Counted from the first letter of the stretch, positions 29,188 through 37,905 are shown. The stretch: 64,000 nt of DNA from Acetobacter orientalis (GCF_000963965.1 NZ_BAMX01000003.1:42419-106418), one strand, 5' to 3'. Notes: generated by a model from the letters alone, not told the origin. A program made the numbers and translations.

Positions 29188-29621
29188 TGCGGTATTACCA
29201 TAGCCTTTCTGCCCTTGTTCTTGCGGCTGCAACAGTGGCACCGCTTGCCCCCTACAAAGCCGCATATGCCGATAGCGCAAGCGCTGTCGCTGGTAAAATG
29301 CAGGCCATGCCAGATGGCGCGGCTGTGTATAAACATGTCTGCCAAAGCTGCCACATGGCAGATGGTAAAGGCGCTGTAGGGGCTGGTGCGCGCTTTCCGG
29401 CATTGGCTGGCAACGCTAAACTCAAAACCGCAAGTTACCCCGCCTATGTTGTTCTTAACGGGTATGGCGGCATGCCGTGGTTTGCTGGGCTTTTAAGCGA
29501 CAAACAGGTGGTTGATGTTGTCGGCTATATTCGTACACACTTTGGCAACCACTATACTGACACACTAAAACCCGACGAAGTGAAAGAGATGCGGCCATCT
29601 CTGACCGTAGAGGATCAATAA
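29187..29621 (+). CDS. Periplasmic class I cytochrome c
   Basis: A 144-aa exported protein: a short signal (YHSLSALVLAAATVAPLAPYKAAYA), then one haem-binding CQSCH in VYKHVCQSCHMADGKGAVG and a likely axial methionine in GYGGMPWFAGLLSDKQV. The start ATG overlaps the amine oxidase stop (TAATG), so the two are translationally coupled. It is the probable electron acceptor of that flavoprotein, linking it to the respiratory chain. Confidence 0.9.
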   Translation: MRYYHSLSALVLAAATVAPLAPYKAAYADSASAVAGKMQAMPDGAAVYKHVCQSCHMADGKGAVGAGARFPALAGNAKLKTASYPAYVVLNGYGGMPWFAGLLSDKQVVDVVGYIRTHFGNHYTDTLKPDEVKEMRPSLTVEDQ

Positions 29622-29622
29622 T

Positions 29623-30135
29623 ATGCAGCTTTCCAAATCTCTGCTTCTTGCTGGCCTTATGAGCGCAGGCCTTCTGGCACCGTGCCTGAAAGCACATGCT
29701 GAAGACGGCATTATTCGCCACCCGGCAGACCATTTCCCTATTTCTACAGCGGTTGAAGTACCCGCTGGGGCCAGCACCATTTACCTCAGCGGTATGGGTG
29801 CCCCCGTGCAGGACAAAACAGCCCCAGCCAAAAGCCTTGAAGCCTACGGAGATACCCAGACACAAACTCTGGCCTCTCTCCAACGGATTGAAGGCGAACT
29901 GAAAAAGCTGAACCTGACCATGGGCGATGTCGTGCAAATGCACATTTACATGGTCGCTGACCCACGCACCAAACAGCTCGACTTTCCGGGCATGATGAAA
30001 GCCTACACCCAGTATTTTGGCACCGCCAAACAGCCCAACCTGCCAGTACGCTCCGCTTTTGCGGTTGCACAGTTGGCTAACCCCGGCTGGTTGATTGAAA
30101 TTGAAGTAACCGCTGTACGGCCTGTCAAAAAATAA
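29623..30135 (+). CDS. Exported RidA-family (YjgF/YER057c/UK114) protein
   Basis: A 170-aa protein with a signal peptide (LSKSLLLAGLMSAGLLAPCLKAHA) and a RidA domain: AVEVPAGASTIYLSGMGAPVQD, TQTLASLQRIEGELKKLNLTMGDVVQMHIYMV, and RSAFAVAQLANPGWLIEIEVTAVR. The last segment carries the conserved arginine of the imine-deaminase site, with the usual glutamate near the end. RidA enzymes hydrolyse reactive enamines/imines. An exported RidA behind an amine-oxidising flavoprotein suggests it processes the imine product in the periplasm. Confidence 0.88.
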   Translation: MQLSKSLLLAGLMSAGLLAPCLKAHAEDGIIRHPADHFPISTAVEVPAGASTIYLSGMGAPVQDKTAPAKSLEAYGDTQTQTLASLQRIEGELKKLNLTMGDVVQMHIYMVADPRTKQLDFPGMMKAYTQYFGTAKQPNLPVRSAFAVAQLANPGWLIEIEVTAVRPVKK

Positions 30136-30538
30136 GCAGGACACTCCCTCTTGCCCTACAGCAGGAGGGAGAACCACCAGCACAACTTGCAGCCCCCTAT
30201 GCGGCTACACACAGCACAGAAAGCCACGCCTGAGCACACTCGGCTGCTCGGCACCTTAAAGCCGTTGGTTTTATTCGCTATCAGTGCTCTCAAAAATTTA
30301 GCCGGGCTGTGCTAAACTGGGGCTTATAGCCAGTAAAACCCGGCCATACTTAATACACCCAATCCCACCAGTAATGGGCAGCCAGCACAGTCTGGGCGCC
30401 AGAATTTCCTCATGGCGGCTATCATTAACCACCATGGCTCAGCCACTTAAGCACACAGCAAAACTCTCGGCCAAATCTACCTCATAAGGCAGCACGTATA
30501 GGCAGAGGGCTAGGCTATATATGTCGCACCCATTAGCG
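30136..30538. other. 403-base intergenic region between convergent operons
   Basis: No gene is visible. A hairpin with CTCCCTC/GAGGGAG arms (30144-30171) follows the RidA gene and may end that transcript, though it lacks a T run. The rest is mixed sequence with no repeat or RNA I can name. Confidence 0.5.
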
Positions 30539-32053
30539 TTATTGCTTAAAGGCCCGCGCTAACACGTTTTGTGTTTCAAGAGAAACGGGCAACGTTGTGT
30601 TCGTAAGCGGCACACCTTTCCACCCTGCACCAAGGGCTGTGTAAAGGTTTACAGCATCACGCAGGCGTTCCAGTTTGGCCAAGGCTTCCATGTTCTGGGC
30701 ATTTAAGGTTGTACGCTCGGTGGTTAGCACTTCCAAAAAGCCAACAAGCCCTGCCCCATACAGCTTACGGGCGCGCTCACTCGCTAAAGTGCTGTCTTCT
30801 GCGGCCTTATGCAGTTGCTCGGCATATTCAATATCGTCATGCCATGCTGCCATGGCATCTTCTACTTCCTTAAAGGCCGTTAACACTGTCTGCCGGTAGG
30901 TTAGGCGCGCGGCCTCAGCTGAGGCCTGCGCAGCTCTAATTTCGGCCGTCATTTTACCACCATGCATCAGGGGCAAGCTGGCCATCATCAAAAACTGCCA
31001 GCTCATACCGTTAACCTGAAAGAGCTGGTACATGGCTGACGCATTAGGGTTAAAGGTCAGCGGAATAACAAAGTGTGGGTACAGGTTGGCAACAGCTACG
31101 CCAATCTGGGCGGTGGCCAACGCGTATTTACGCTCTGCCATACGAATATCTGGGCGGTTCGCCATAACAATAGAAGGCATAGTCGCAGGGAAAGCAGGCA
31201 CCGTAGGCAGAGGGCGCGGCACCTTAAGCTCATCTTCCAGTTCGCCGGGCATTTTGCCCAACAGCACGGAAATAGCGTGCGTCACCTGCGAAACACGGGT
31301 TTTTAGCGGCTCACGCGCAGCAATCTGGGCATCAAGCTCTGCCTGCGCCTGTGCTGTCTGTAAGGTGTTACCTACCCCTTCCAGATACAGCTTATTGGCA
31401 AGGTCAACGCCTTCTTTGGCAACCCGAATATTGTTGGTGGCAATACCAATCTGCAACTGGGTAACACGCAACAGCATGTAGTCAGACGCCAGTTCAGACA
31501 AAAGCGTCATTAACAACGCGCGGCGGCCTTCAATAGAGGCCTCAACAGCGCGTTCATGCGCTTCTACATCGCGGCGAATGCGCCCAAAAACGTCTAGCTC
31601 CCAAGATGCCGTAGCACCGTAGGTGAGCATAGAAGCCTGCGGCCTGTTAGACGGGTTACCGGGGCGAATGGGCCAGTTATCAATATTGATGGAGTAGCGT
31701 ACATCGCCCCCACCCATATTGGCATCCATCTGCGGGTACCATTGCGAGGCTGAACGATCACGAATGGCACGCTCTGCCAGAATATTCTGGCCAGCAATTT
31801 GCAGGTCGTAGTTGCTCTCAATGGCCTGCTCAACAAGGCGGGTTAGAATGGGGTCATGGAAGGCCGCCCACCACTCTGTCATTTCCTTGTTGGTGCGCGC
31901 CACTTCTTCTGGCGTTGCGGGGTGCTCTTCTGCGGCTTCTTTAAACTGCGCAGACACCTTCATGCGGTCTGGCTGGTAATTTGGCCCAACAGTGCACGCC
32001 GTAAGCAGCATGGTCGAGGCCATAAATAAGCCGAGGCGATGACGAAACTTCAT
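30539..32053 (-). CDS. NodT/OprM-family outer-membrane efflux lipoprotein
   Basis: The outer-membrane channel of a tripartite efflux pump. The start at 32053 gives a lipoprotein signal (FRHRLGLFMASTMLLTAC, lipobox LTAC) followed by TVGPNYQPD, the usual NodT opening. Two OEP repeats follow with long coiled regions (about 55-260 and 270-470), including SASWELDVFGRIRRDVEAHERAVEAS and VMANRPDIRMAERKYALATAQIGVA. At 504 aa it is of normal length. It is last in a marR-aaeX-aaeA-nodT run. Confidence 0.92.
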   Translation of the reverse strand: MKFRHRLGLFMASTMLLTACTVGPNYQPDRMKVSAQFKEAAEEHPATPEEVARTNKEMTEWWAAFHDPILTRLVEQAIESNYDLQIAGQNILAERAIRDRSASQWYPQMDANMGGGDVRYSINIDNWPIRPGNPSNRPQASMLTYGATASWELDVFGRIRRDVEAHERAVEASIEGRRALLMTLLSELASDYMLLRVTQLQIGIATNNIRVAKEGVDLANKLYLEGVGNTLQTAQAQAELDAQIAAREPLKTRVSQVTHAISVLLGKMPGELEDELKVPRPLPTVPAFPATMPSIVMANRPDIRMAERKYALATAQIGVAVANLYPHFVIPLTFNPNASAMYQLFQVNGMSWQFLMMASLPLMHGGKMTAEIRAAQASAEAARLTYRQTVLTAFKEVEDAMAAWHDDIEYAEQLHKAAEDSTLASERARKLYGAGLVGFLEVLTTERTTLNAQNMEALAKLERLRDAVNLYTALGAGWKGVPLTNTTLPVSLETQNVLARAFKQ

Positions 32054-32076
32054 TGTTTTCAGCACCCTGCCTGCGC

Positions 32077-32988
32077 TCAAAGGTGGTCTTGCAGCCATGT
32101 GGTCAGCTTACCGCGCCGCCCACGTGGTTCAGGCCCCACACTGACTGTTGCCGTCATACCTGCCGCCAGCGTGACACTGTCTGGCACATGGTCAAGATGA
32201 ATACGAACCGGAATACGCTGCGCCAGACGCACCCATGTAAAGATAGGGTTTACGTCTTGCAGGCCCAGCTTATCTGGTGTGCCGTTGGTATCGTTAATAC
32301 CACGGGCAATGCTGACAACGTGGCCGGTCAGGATAGGTTTGTAGCCCATCAGCTTCACACGGGCTTCATCACCCACATGCACGCCCCACATTTTTGTTTC
32401 TTCAAAGTAGCCATAAACCCAGTAAGAATCGGCATCAATAACGGCCATACGGGGCTGGCCTGCTGGCGCATAGTCACCCACCCGCACGTTCAGGTTGGTC
32501 ACGTAGCCATTAACGGGCGAATACAGCACAGAGCGTTGCAGGTTCAGCTTTGCCAGATCAAGCGCTGCACGGGCTGCGTCCACATCGGCAATCTGGGTTG
32601 CAACGTTAGAGTTAAACACTTCCTGCTCTTCCGCAGACACAATGCCACCCAGCCCCATACGGCGGCGTGCGTCGTTGCGTTTTAGCTTCAGGTCTTCCAG
32701 TGCTCCATCCAGACGGGCCTGCGCTTCCCGAATGGCAAGACGGAAACGTACCGGGTCAAGCACATAGAGCGGGTCGCCCTTATGCACGTACTGGTTATCC
32801 ACCACCGGAATTTGCACCACTGTGCCGGGCACTTCAGGGGCCACGTCAACCACATACACGCGCACGCGCCCGTCTCGGGTCCATGGCGCAATCATGTAAA
32901 CATTCCAGAGGGTGACCCCCAGAACAATGGCCATTGAGACGACCGCAAGGGTCAGGATAACTCGTATCAGGGTGCGCAGAAGGGGCAT
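32077..32988 (-). CDS. HlyD/AaeA-type periplasmic adaptor
   Basis: A membrane-fusion protein of 303 aa: one N-terminal membrane helix (LLRTLIRVILTLAVVSMAIVLG), a lipoyl/hairpin region with VDVAPEVPGTVVQIPVVDNQYVHKGDPLYVLDP and the second half VLYSPVNGYVTNLNVRVGDYA, then the beta-barrel domain. The opening resembles AaeA of the aromatic-acid efflux system. It links an inner-membrane pump to NodT, whose gene begins 23 bases downstream. Confidence 0.9.
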   Translation of the reverse strand: MPLLRTLIRVILTLAVVSMAIVLGVTLWNVYMIAPWTRDGRVRVYVVDVAPEVPGTVVQIPVVDNQYVHKGDPLYVLDPVRFRLAIREAQARLDGALEDLKLKRNDARRRMGLGGIVSAEEQEVFNSNVATQIADVDAARAALDLAKLNLQRSVLYSPVNGYVTNLNVRVGDYAPAGQPRMAVIDADSYWVYGYFEETKMWGVHVGDEARVKLMGYKPILTGHVVSIARGINDTNGTPDKLGLQDVNPIFTWVRLAQRIPVRIHLDHVPDSVTLAAGMTATVSVGPEPRGRRGKLTTWLQDHL

Positions 32989-33017
32989 TGCAGAGACTCA
33001 AAAGCCTTTATGGTGGA

Positions 33018-33212
33018 TCAAACGTACAGGATCAGCAGGCAGAAGATACAAACGTATAAAGAAACTTCGAATAAAGCGATGTGCCAGAACCAGCCCAGCA
33101 CGCCGCTCCACCACAGTACAAACCGAACAAGCATAGTCAGTGGTAAAGCCGCGAGGGCATACACCACCACAGGCGCCATAAAGACACCAAAGAGATTGAA
33201 CTCCGTCAGCAT
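33018..33212 (-). CDS. AaeX-like DUF1656 membrane peptide
   Basis: A 64-aa protein starting MLTEFNLFGVFMAPVVVYAL with two hydrophobic helices and ending CIFCLLILYV. This is the DUF1656 family, to which AaeX belongs; it normally sits beside AaeA and AaeB. The ORF extends upstream to 33323 through the marR end, which I reject as a start. Its role in the pump is not known. Confidence 0.85.
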   Translation of the reverse strand: MLTEFNLFGVFMAPVVVYALAALPLTMLVRFVLWWSGVLGWFWHIALFEVSLYVCIFCLLILYV

Positions 33213-33231
33213 GACGCCATTCTCGTTACTC

Positions 33232-33729
33232 TCATAACCGGGCACAGTCCCGCTCGGTTGGTGCAGGCTCTTTGTGGGCCGTAGCCGCCTGCTCAACACG
33301 ATCAAATATCTGGCAGCATTCAACCATCTCTTCGGCGGTTACATCAGCAGTTAGCCTTGCTGCAACACGATCTGCTGCACGGCTGACCAGCGTGGCAATC
33401 TCACGTCCGGTTTCTGTAATGCTCACCAGCTTGGAGCGGCGGTCTTCTTCATCTATGGCGCGTACAATAAAGCCCCGTTTCTCCAGCACGTCTAACAAAC
33501 GCACCAAAGACGGGGCTTCAAGCGAGAGAGACCGCGCCAAGTCGGTCTGCCTTAAAGGTTTAGCAGAAAGGGTAAGGTAATAAATCGGGCGCCATGTTGC
33601 ATCTGTCAGCCCGAACTCACGCAGGTCAGCATCAATTTCGCGGCGCCAGACGGCCGCAAGGCGTGCCAGCCGGTACCCGAAAGACCGGCGGATGTCTGCC
33701 TTCTGTGCTGAGTGTTCGTGAGAGTTCAT
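33232..33729 (-). CDS. MarR-family transcriptional regulator
   Basis: A 165-aa winged-helix regulator: DADLREFGLTDATWRPIYYLTLSAKPLRQTDLARSLSLEAPSLVRLLDVLEKRGFIVRAIDEEDRRSKLVSITETGRE is the MarR DNA-binding core with the wing. It is first in an efflux operon on the minus strand, so it likely represses its own operon and is released by a toxic aromatic compound. The operon continues after 19 bases. Confidence 0.9.
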   Translation of the reverse strand: MNSHEHSAQKADIRRSFGYRLARLAAVWRREIDADLREFGLTDATWRPIYYLTLSAKPLRQTDLARSLSLEAPSLVRLLDVLEKRGFIVRAIDEEDRRSKLVSITETGREIATLVSRAADRVAARLTADVTAEEMVECCQIFDRVEQAATAHKEPAPTERDCARL

Positions 33730-33861
33730 TACAAGCCCATGCTAGCAAGCATGCAAACTGTTTGCACACTTACAAATTGCGGGGGCCATCATTCACAGAA
33801 AAAAAACCACCCTGCCAATGCAAATTTGGAATGGAACCTATCAGCAAAAGCAGGGCTGTTT

Positions 33862-33888
33862 AAAAAGGCTCAATACTCAGCCTTTTTT
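33862..33888 (-). terminator. Terminator overlapping the stop of the YqjE-like gene
   Basis: AAAAAGGCT and AGCCTTTTT arms around an eight-base loop. On the minus strand the stem begins in the last codons of the gene at 33877 and ends in a T run. Confidence 0.85.
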
Positions 33889-34302
33889 ACGGCGCAGCAC
33901 GTCCCAAATTTTGCGCGTACCGTGCCGCCCAACAGAGGTTGCCACCGTAGCGGTAACAGCCGCCATTGTTACGGATTCGCGCATTTGGGTCATGCAGCGG
34001 TTACGGGCAATACGGGCATCGACCTCAGCCGTGGTCAGGTAAGACCGGCGGCCAAACAGCACACAAATAAGCGCCACAATCAGGTCTAGGGCAAACACAG
34101 CAAAAGCTGAAGTTACCGGCCCCCAATGAAAGGCAAACAAGAACAAAGCCCACAGGAGGCCATGCCCAGAAACAAGAGCAAAAAAGCCAAACACTGCGGC
34201 AACCACCAAAAACGCAGCCTGACGGCCAAGACGAATGGCCATCTGCTGCATAAGGTGGGACTGAGCATGCAGGGCTGACCTGCCAAGTTCAAAAATACGC
34301 AT
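33877..34302 (-). CDS. YqjE-like membrane protein (phage-holin-III superfamily)
   Basis: A 141-aa protein with two central hydrophobic helices (AAFLVVAAVFGFFALVSGHGLLWALFLFAFHWGP and AFAVFALDLIVALICVLFG) and a basic C terminus (RKIWDVLRRKKG). This layout matches the YqjE/DUF1469 group. The gene upstream encodes a YqjD/ElaB-like protein, the same pairing as in enterobacteria, where YqjD anchors ribosomes at the membrane in stationary phase. Function here is inferred only from that parallel. Confidence 0.65.
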   Translation of the reverse strand: MRIFELGRSALHAQSHLMQQMAIRLGRQAAFLVVAAVFGFFALVSGHGLLWALFLFAFHWGPVTSAFAVFALDLIVALICVLFGRRSYLTTAEVDARIARNRCMTQMRESVTMAAVTATVATSVGRHGTRKIWDVLRRKKG

Positions 34303-34341
34303 GGTCTCCAGGGCTACCTTCGTTCAGAGCACGTTAATGCT

Positions 34342-34644
34342 TTAGCGTGACAACCGACCGAGGATAAAGCCTACAACGCCAGAAATAGCGATGGAGACAA
34401 GAGAGGACGGCCCACGCGTCTGCTTGGAAATGTCTTGGCGCGCATGATTGGCCAGTTCTTTTGCGTTGGCAACCGCCTGATCTGTCAAATTTTCTGCCTT
34501 GCTGCCAGCATTGGTCAGTGCAGGCACAATATGCTTGGTAATAAGACGCTCCAGATGCGCTTTCACCGCTTCAATTTCATCACGAGCAGTTTCTACGGCG
34601 TCTTCGCTAGCAGCTTTTACTTCTTTGATTTTTTCAGAAGACAT
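34342..34644 (-). CDS. YqjD/ElaB-like DUF883 protein
   Basis: A 100-aa protein starting MSSEKIKEVKAASEDAVETA behind AGGA. It is a long amphipathic helix (DEIEAVKAHLERLITKHIVPAL..., LTDQAVANAKELANHARQDI) ending in one C-terminal membrane helix (SLVSIAISGVVGFILGRLSR). That tail-anchored design is the DUF883 family (ElaB, YqjD, YgaM). The open frame continues upstream to 34935, but that part overlaps the divergent ABC gene and is not used. Confidence 0.82.
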   Translation of the reverse strand: MSSEKIKEVKAASEDAVETARDEIEAVKAHLERLITKHIVPALTNAGSKAENLTDQAVANAKELANHARQDISKQTRGPSSLVSIAISGVVGFILGRLSR

Positions 34645-34714
34645 TTCAAAAGTCCTATTTGCTCTTAATAAGTGAAGATACCCTATCTTAACGCCAAACT
34701 CAGGATATCGTTGC

Positions 34715-35836
34715 ATGCATACCGCGCATGGCTTGCCACTGCCACTCACACTTTCAAATCTGGCCATACAACCGAGTGGGCCAAGCCTAAGCGTGCAAGT
34801 ACCCCACGGCCAATGCGTTGCGTTATTGGGAATCGGGCCAAACCTGCAAGACTTTGCCCCCCTTGCGCGCACATTAGCGGGCCACACCCCAGCACAATCT
34901 GGGCAAATTTTTGTTAACGGGCAAAATGTGACCACTGCGCCGGTTGGTCAGCGCAAATTGGGGTTACTCAGCCCACACTCCCCCCTTTTCTCCCATCTGT
35001 CGGTTACGCAAAATATTCTCTTCCCCCTCAAGGCAGAAGGCGGCTTGTCACAAGCCGCAATGACCTACCGCACCGCAGAAATACTGGCACTTATGGGGCT
35101 AGATGCTGTTCGCAATGCGACGCCAGCCACACTTAACGCTGAGCAAACATTTCGTGCACAGCTCGCCCGTCTGCTGGTGGTACGGCCTAGCGCCGTCGTA
35201 CTTGAAACACCGTTTACCGGCATGGATCACAGCAGCACCATGCGGCTTATTACCTTGCTGGAAAAGCTACAACGCGCCATTGGCCTAAGCACCCTGCTGC
35301 TTACCCATAACCGTACCGAAGCCCTGCTGTTGGGTGAGCAGCTTGGCATTATGCAAAACGGCGCCCTCCTTCAGCTCAGCAGCCCCGCAAACTTGCTCCA
35401 ACGCCCTACGTCCGAAGCCGTAGCCACAGCGTTTGGAGAGGCCAACGCCCTAACGGGCAAAGTGCTTTATTTAGAAGATGACTGCGCCGAGCTCCGCCTA
35501 CCCTCCGGCGAAGTCGTTGAGGCCATGGCCGCCGCAGGGCTGGAAGAGAACGACCTTGCCACCATCTGCATCGCCCCAGACCGGCTGTCTGTTATGTTTC
35601 CGCGCACAGCCCCCACAGAAAGCGCAGAACCGGGTATGCTTGTCTGCTCTTTGGTCAGCGCTCGCCACATTGGCACCAGCATTCACCTGCGCTTTCGCTT
35701 ACATGATGGCACAGAAATACTTGCCCACCGCCCCCCTGTTCATCTCCCCAAAGAACTTGAACCAGGGCGGCTTGCACTTGTAGCGTGGCAAGCTGGTAGC
35801 GCTACAGCCTTTCCGATGGATCAAAAATCAGGCTAG
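34715..35836 (+). CDS. Degenerate ABC ATPase-like protein (polyamine/iron importer type)
   Basis: The 373-aa protein follows the layout of PotA/FbpC-type ATPases: nucleotide-binding domain (1-235) and a TOBE-like C-terminal domain (245-370). Yet almost every catalytic motif is gone. Walker A reads LLGIGPNLQDF (no GKT/S), the Q-loop reads LGLLSPHSPLF, the signature is LNAEQTFRAQLARLL instead of LSGGQ, and Walker B plus catalytic glutamate is AVVLETPF instead of LLLDEP. The H-loop (LLLTHNRTEALLLG) and D-loop aspartate remain. It probably cannot hydrolyse ATP. Two more transporter-like genes follow. Confidence 0.82.
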   Translation: MHTAHGLPLPLTLSNLAIQPSGPSLSVQVPHGQCVALLGIGPNLQDFAPLARTLAGHTPAQSGQIFVNGQNVTTAPVGQRKLGLLSPHSPLFSHLSVTQNILFPLKAEGGLSQAAMTYRTAEILALMGLDAVRNATPATLNAEQTFRAQLARLLVVRPSAVVLETPFTGMDHSSTMRLITLLEKLQRAIGLSTLLLTHNRTEALLLGEQLGIMQNGALLQLSSPANLLQRPTSEAVATAFGEANALTGKVLYLEDDCAELRLPSGEVVEAMAAAGLEENDLATICIAPDRLSVMFPRTAPTESAEPGMLVCSLVSARHIGTSIHLRFRLHDGTEILAHRPPVHLPKELEPGRLALVAWQAGSATAFPMDQKSG

Positions 35837-35881
35837 AATAGACAATCAGGTTTAACCCCCGCGCATGAGGTCGCTCTACTT

Positions 35882-36952
35882 TTGCTTCTGCACCATGCCT
35901 TTGCACCGCATACAGCCGCACCCAAGCAGACCCGCCGCACTCTCGGGGCGTTTGCGCTCGCCTGCACATTGCTCTCTGGCCTAGCTGGCGGGGCACACGC
36001 ACGTACCTACCACCGGGTGCGCCATGCGGTACTGCCTGCCTCTCTCAAAGTTCTCACATTCGGGGGGGCTATTGCCGCAACACAGCAAAAGGTTTTGTTT
36101 ACCCCTTACGAACAAGCCCAAAAACACACCATTAGCGCCACCCCATGGGACGGCACGCTCGACAGCTTAAAAAAGCAAGAAAGCCTTAACCCCAAACGGT
36201 GGGCTGCCCTCATGATGGAAAATAGCAGCTTGCAAGTCAGTTGCTCGCTTGGGCTTTTGGTGCGCGACCCTACAGACACCTCTAACGCAAGCTGTGGCCA
36301 GCCTTCCGCCACCATAGATTACGCCATGGCGTGGGATCACTCCCGCTTTGAAACGCCCCCCAACTGGGCAGATTTCTGGGATGTAGCCCGCCACCCCGGC
36401 CGCCGTGGCTTACGGAAAGACCCACGCACTACGCTAGAAATTGCCTTGCTAGCTGACGGCGTACCATCAGAGGCTCTCTACCGCGTACTCAACACCCGAG
36501 ACGGCATAGACCGCGCCTTTCGCAAACTCGACCAGCTTCGCCCTTATATTGTCTGGTGGTCTACCCCAGAAGAAGCCGCCCGCATTTTAAAAAGCGGTGG
36601 AGCCTTAATGGGGAGCGTACCAACCGGAGAAATCCTCAGCCTACCGCCCACAGAGCGCGAGCATTTTGGTATTTTCTGGAGCCAAAGGCTGGCCGTTAAT
36701 TACGCTTGGGGTATCCCTAAAACTGCGGGACAAGACGCAAGCGCCCTTGCCTTAGTGGCATGGCTAGAACACCCCACCCAAAAACAAGCCTTTGCCAATG
36801 CGTGGCCGTCTCTGCCATCTTTAACTGAAATGGCGTCTGGCCCAGCAGACCTGCAACACCTCCCCTCCGCCATTTCAGTCGATGACACATTCTGGGACAC
36901 CCATTTGGCAGAGCTGAGCACACGGTTCGAACACTGGGCAACAGAACGTTAA
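35882..36952 (+). CDS. Extracellular solute-binding protein, PotD/PotF-like
   Basis: A 356-aa exported protein. The n-region has a twin-arginine-like pair (KQTRRTLGAFALACTLLSGLAGGAHA). The mature part opens LKVLTFGGAIAATQQKVLFTPYEQ and WDGTLDSLKKQ, the pattern of polyamine/iron-type binding proteins, with FETPPNWADFWDVARHPGRRGLRKDP and NYAWGIPKTAGQ later. The start is unclear: the frame opens with TTG at 35882, and two ATGs nearby (35865, 35895) are in another frame that stops early. Ligand unknown. Confidence 0.78.
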   Translation: MLLHHAFAPHTAAPKQTRRTLGAFALACTLLSGLAGGAHARTYHRVRHAVLPASLKVLTFGGAIAATQQKVLFTPYEQAQKHTISATPWDGTLDSLKKQESLNPKRWAALMMENSSLQVSCSLGLLVRDPTDTSNASCGQPSATIDYAMAWDHSRFETPPNWADFWDVARHPGRRGLRKDPRTTLEIALLADGVPSEALYRVLNTRDGIDRAFRKLDQLRPYIVWWSTPEEAARILKSGGALMGSVPTGEILSLPPTEREHFGIFWSQRLAVNYAWGIPKTAGQDASALALVAWLEHPTQKQAFANAWPSLPSLTEMASGPADLQHLPSAISVDDTFWDTHLAELSTRFEHWATER

Positions 36953-36968
36953 GACAAAGTAGAAACCC

Positions 36969-37415
36969 GTGCCCGCACCCATTTTTTTCCTATTCCATAG
37001 CCTTTTCATGGCGGCCAGCGGCATTGTGCTTGCCGCCGCGGTGCTTAGCCTTGCCCTTCTAAGTCGTCAGGGGCAAAGGCTGCATATCCTTTTGTTGCTT
37101 AGTGTTGTACCCGCAACGCTCGCGGCATTAGTGCTCCCTTTTAGTGGTTTGCACACGGCTGGTAGCCTCTTTTTTCTGTCCTTTTTACAAGGTGTGCTCA
37201 TCGGGCCAATTATTTCTCTGGCCCCTCTCACACGCCTTAAAAATACACCCAGCACATGGGCCACCACCGCACAGGAACTGGGCGCCAACAAAAGCGCACG
37301 GTTTCGGCTTTTATGGTTTCCGTTACTCGGCACAGCGTTGGCAATTGGTTTGTTTCTTGCCCTCCTGCTAAGCTTGTTGGGCACTTTTGCCCTTATGCGC
37401 GCGACCCTTCCCTGA
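36969..37415 (+). CDS. Truncated ABC permease-like membrane protein
   Basis: A 148-aa protein starting from a GTG, with about four hydrophobic helices. Between the third and fourth lies TTAQELGANKSARFRLLWFPLL, which resembles the EAA loop by which ABC permeases dock on the ATPase. Real permeases of this class have about 260-290 aa and six helices, so roughly half is missing. It follows the binding protein after 16 bases and would be unable to form a normal channel. Confidence 0.65.
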   Translation: MPAPIFFLFHSLFMAASGIVLAAAVLSLALLSRQGQRLHILLLLSVVPATLAALVLPFSGLHTAGSLFFLSFLQGVLIGPIISLAPLTRLKNTPSTWATTAQELGANKSARFRLLWFPLLGTALAIGLFLALLLSLLGTFALMRATLP

Positions 37416-37443
37416 ACCAGAACTGTCGTTTACCATAGGCGAC

Positions 37444-37905
37444 ATGACCACACCCCCTTTACCTTTTTGGGAAACCACACCGCTTTCTGAGATGTCGACT
37501 CAGGAATGGGAATCTCTATGCGATGGCTGTGGCCGTTGCTGCCTACATAAACTCCGCGACGAAGAAACAGACGAAATTCATTACACGTCTGTTGCCTGCC
37601 GCCTGCTTGATACAGCAACCTGCCGCTGCACAGATTACGCCAAGCGCCACCGCAAAGTGCAAGACTGCATTACACTCACACCCGACATGGTAAAAGAGCT
37701 CGACTGGCTACCACCAGATTGTGCCTACCGTCGCCTTTCAGAAAATAAGGGCCTTCCTGAATGGCACCCTCTTATTACTGGCACCTATGAGAGCGTTAAA
37801 ACGTCTGGCGCCTCTGCCGCAGGGCGTTGCATAAGTGAGCGCAAAGCCGGAGACCTAGAAGACTATCTTGTGGCATGGCCCGGCCAACCTACACACACGC
37901 CTTAG
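37444..37905 (+). CDS. YcgN-type cysteine-cluster protein (UPF0260)
   Basis: A 153-aa protein with the cysteine pattern of the YkgJ/YcgN family: LCDGCGRCCLHKLRDEETDEIHYTSVACRLLDTATCRCTDYAKRH, then DWLPPDCAYRRL and GRCISE. These cysteines are thought to bind zinc or an iron-sulfur cluster; the function is unknown. The ATG at 37444 is preferred to an ORF start at 37387, which overlaps the preceding gene. Confidence 0.88.
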   Translation: MTTPPLPFWETTPLSEMSTQEWESLCDGCGRCCLHKLRDEETDEIHYTSVACRLLDTATCRCTDYAKRHRKVQDCITLTPDMVKELDWLPPDCAYRRLSENKGLPEWHPLITGTYESVKTSGASAAGRCISERKAGDLEDYLVAWPGQPTHTP

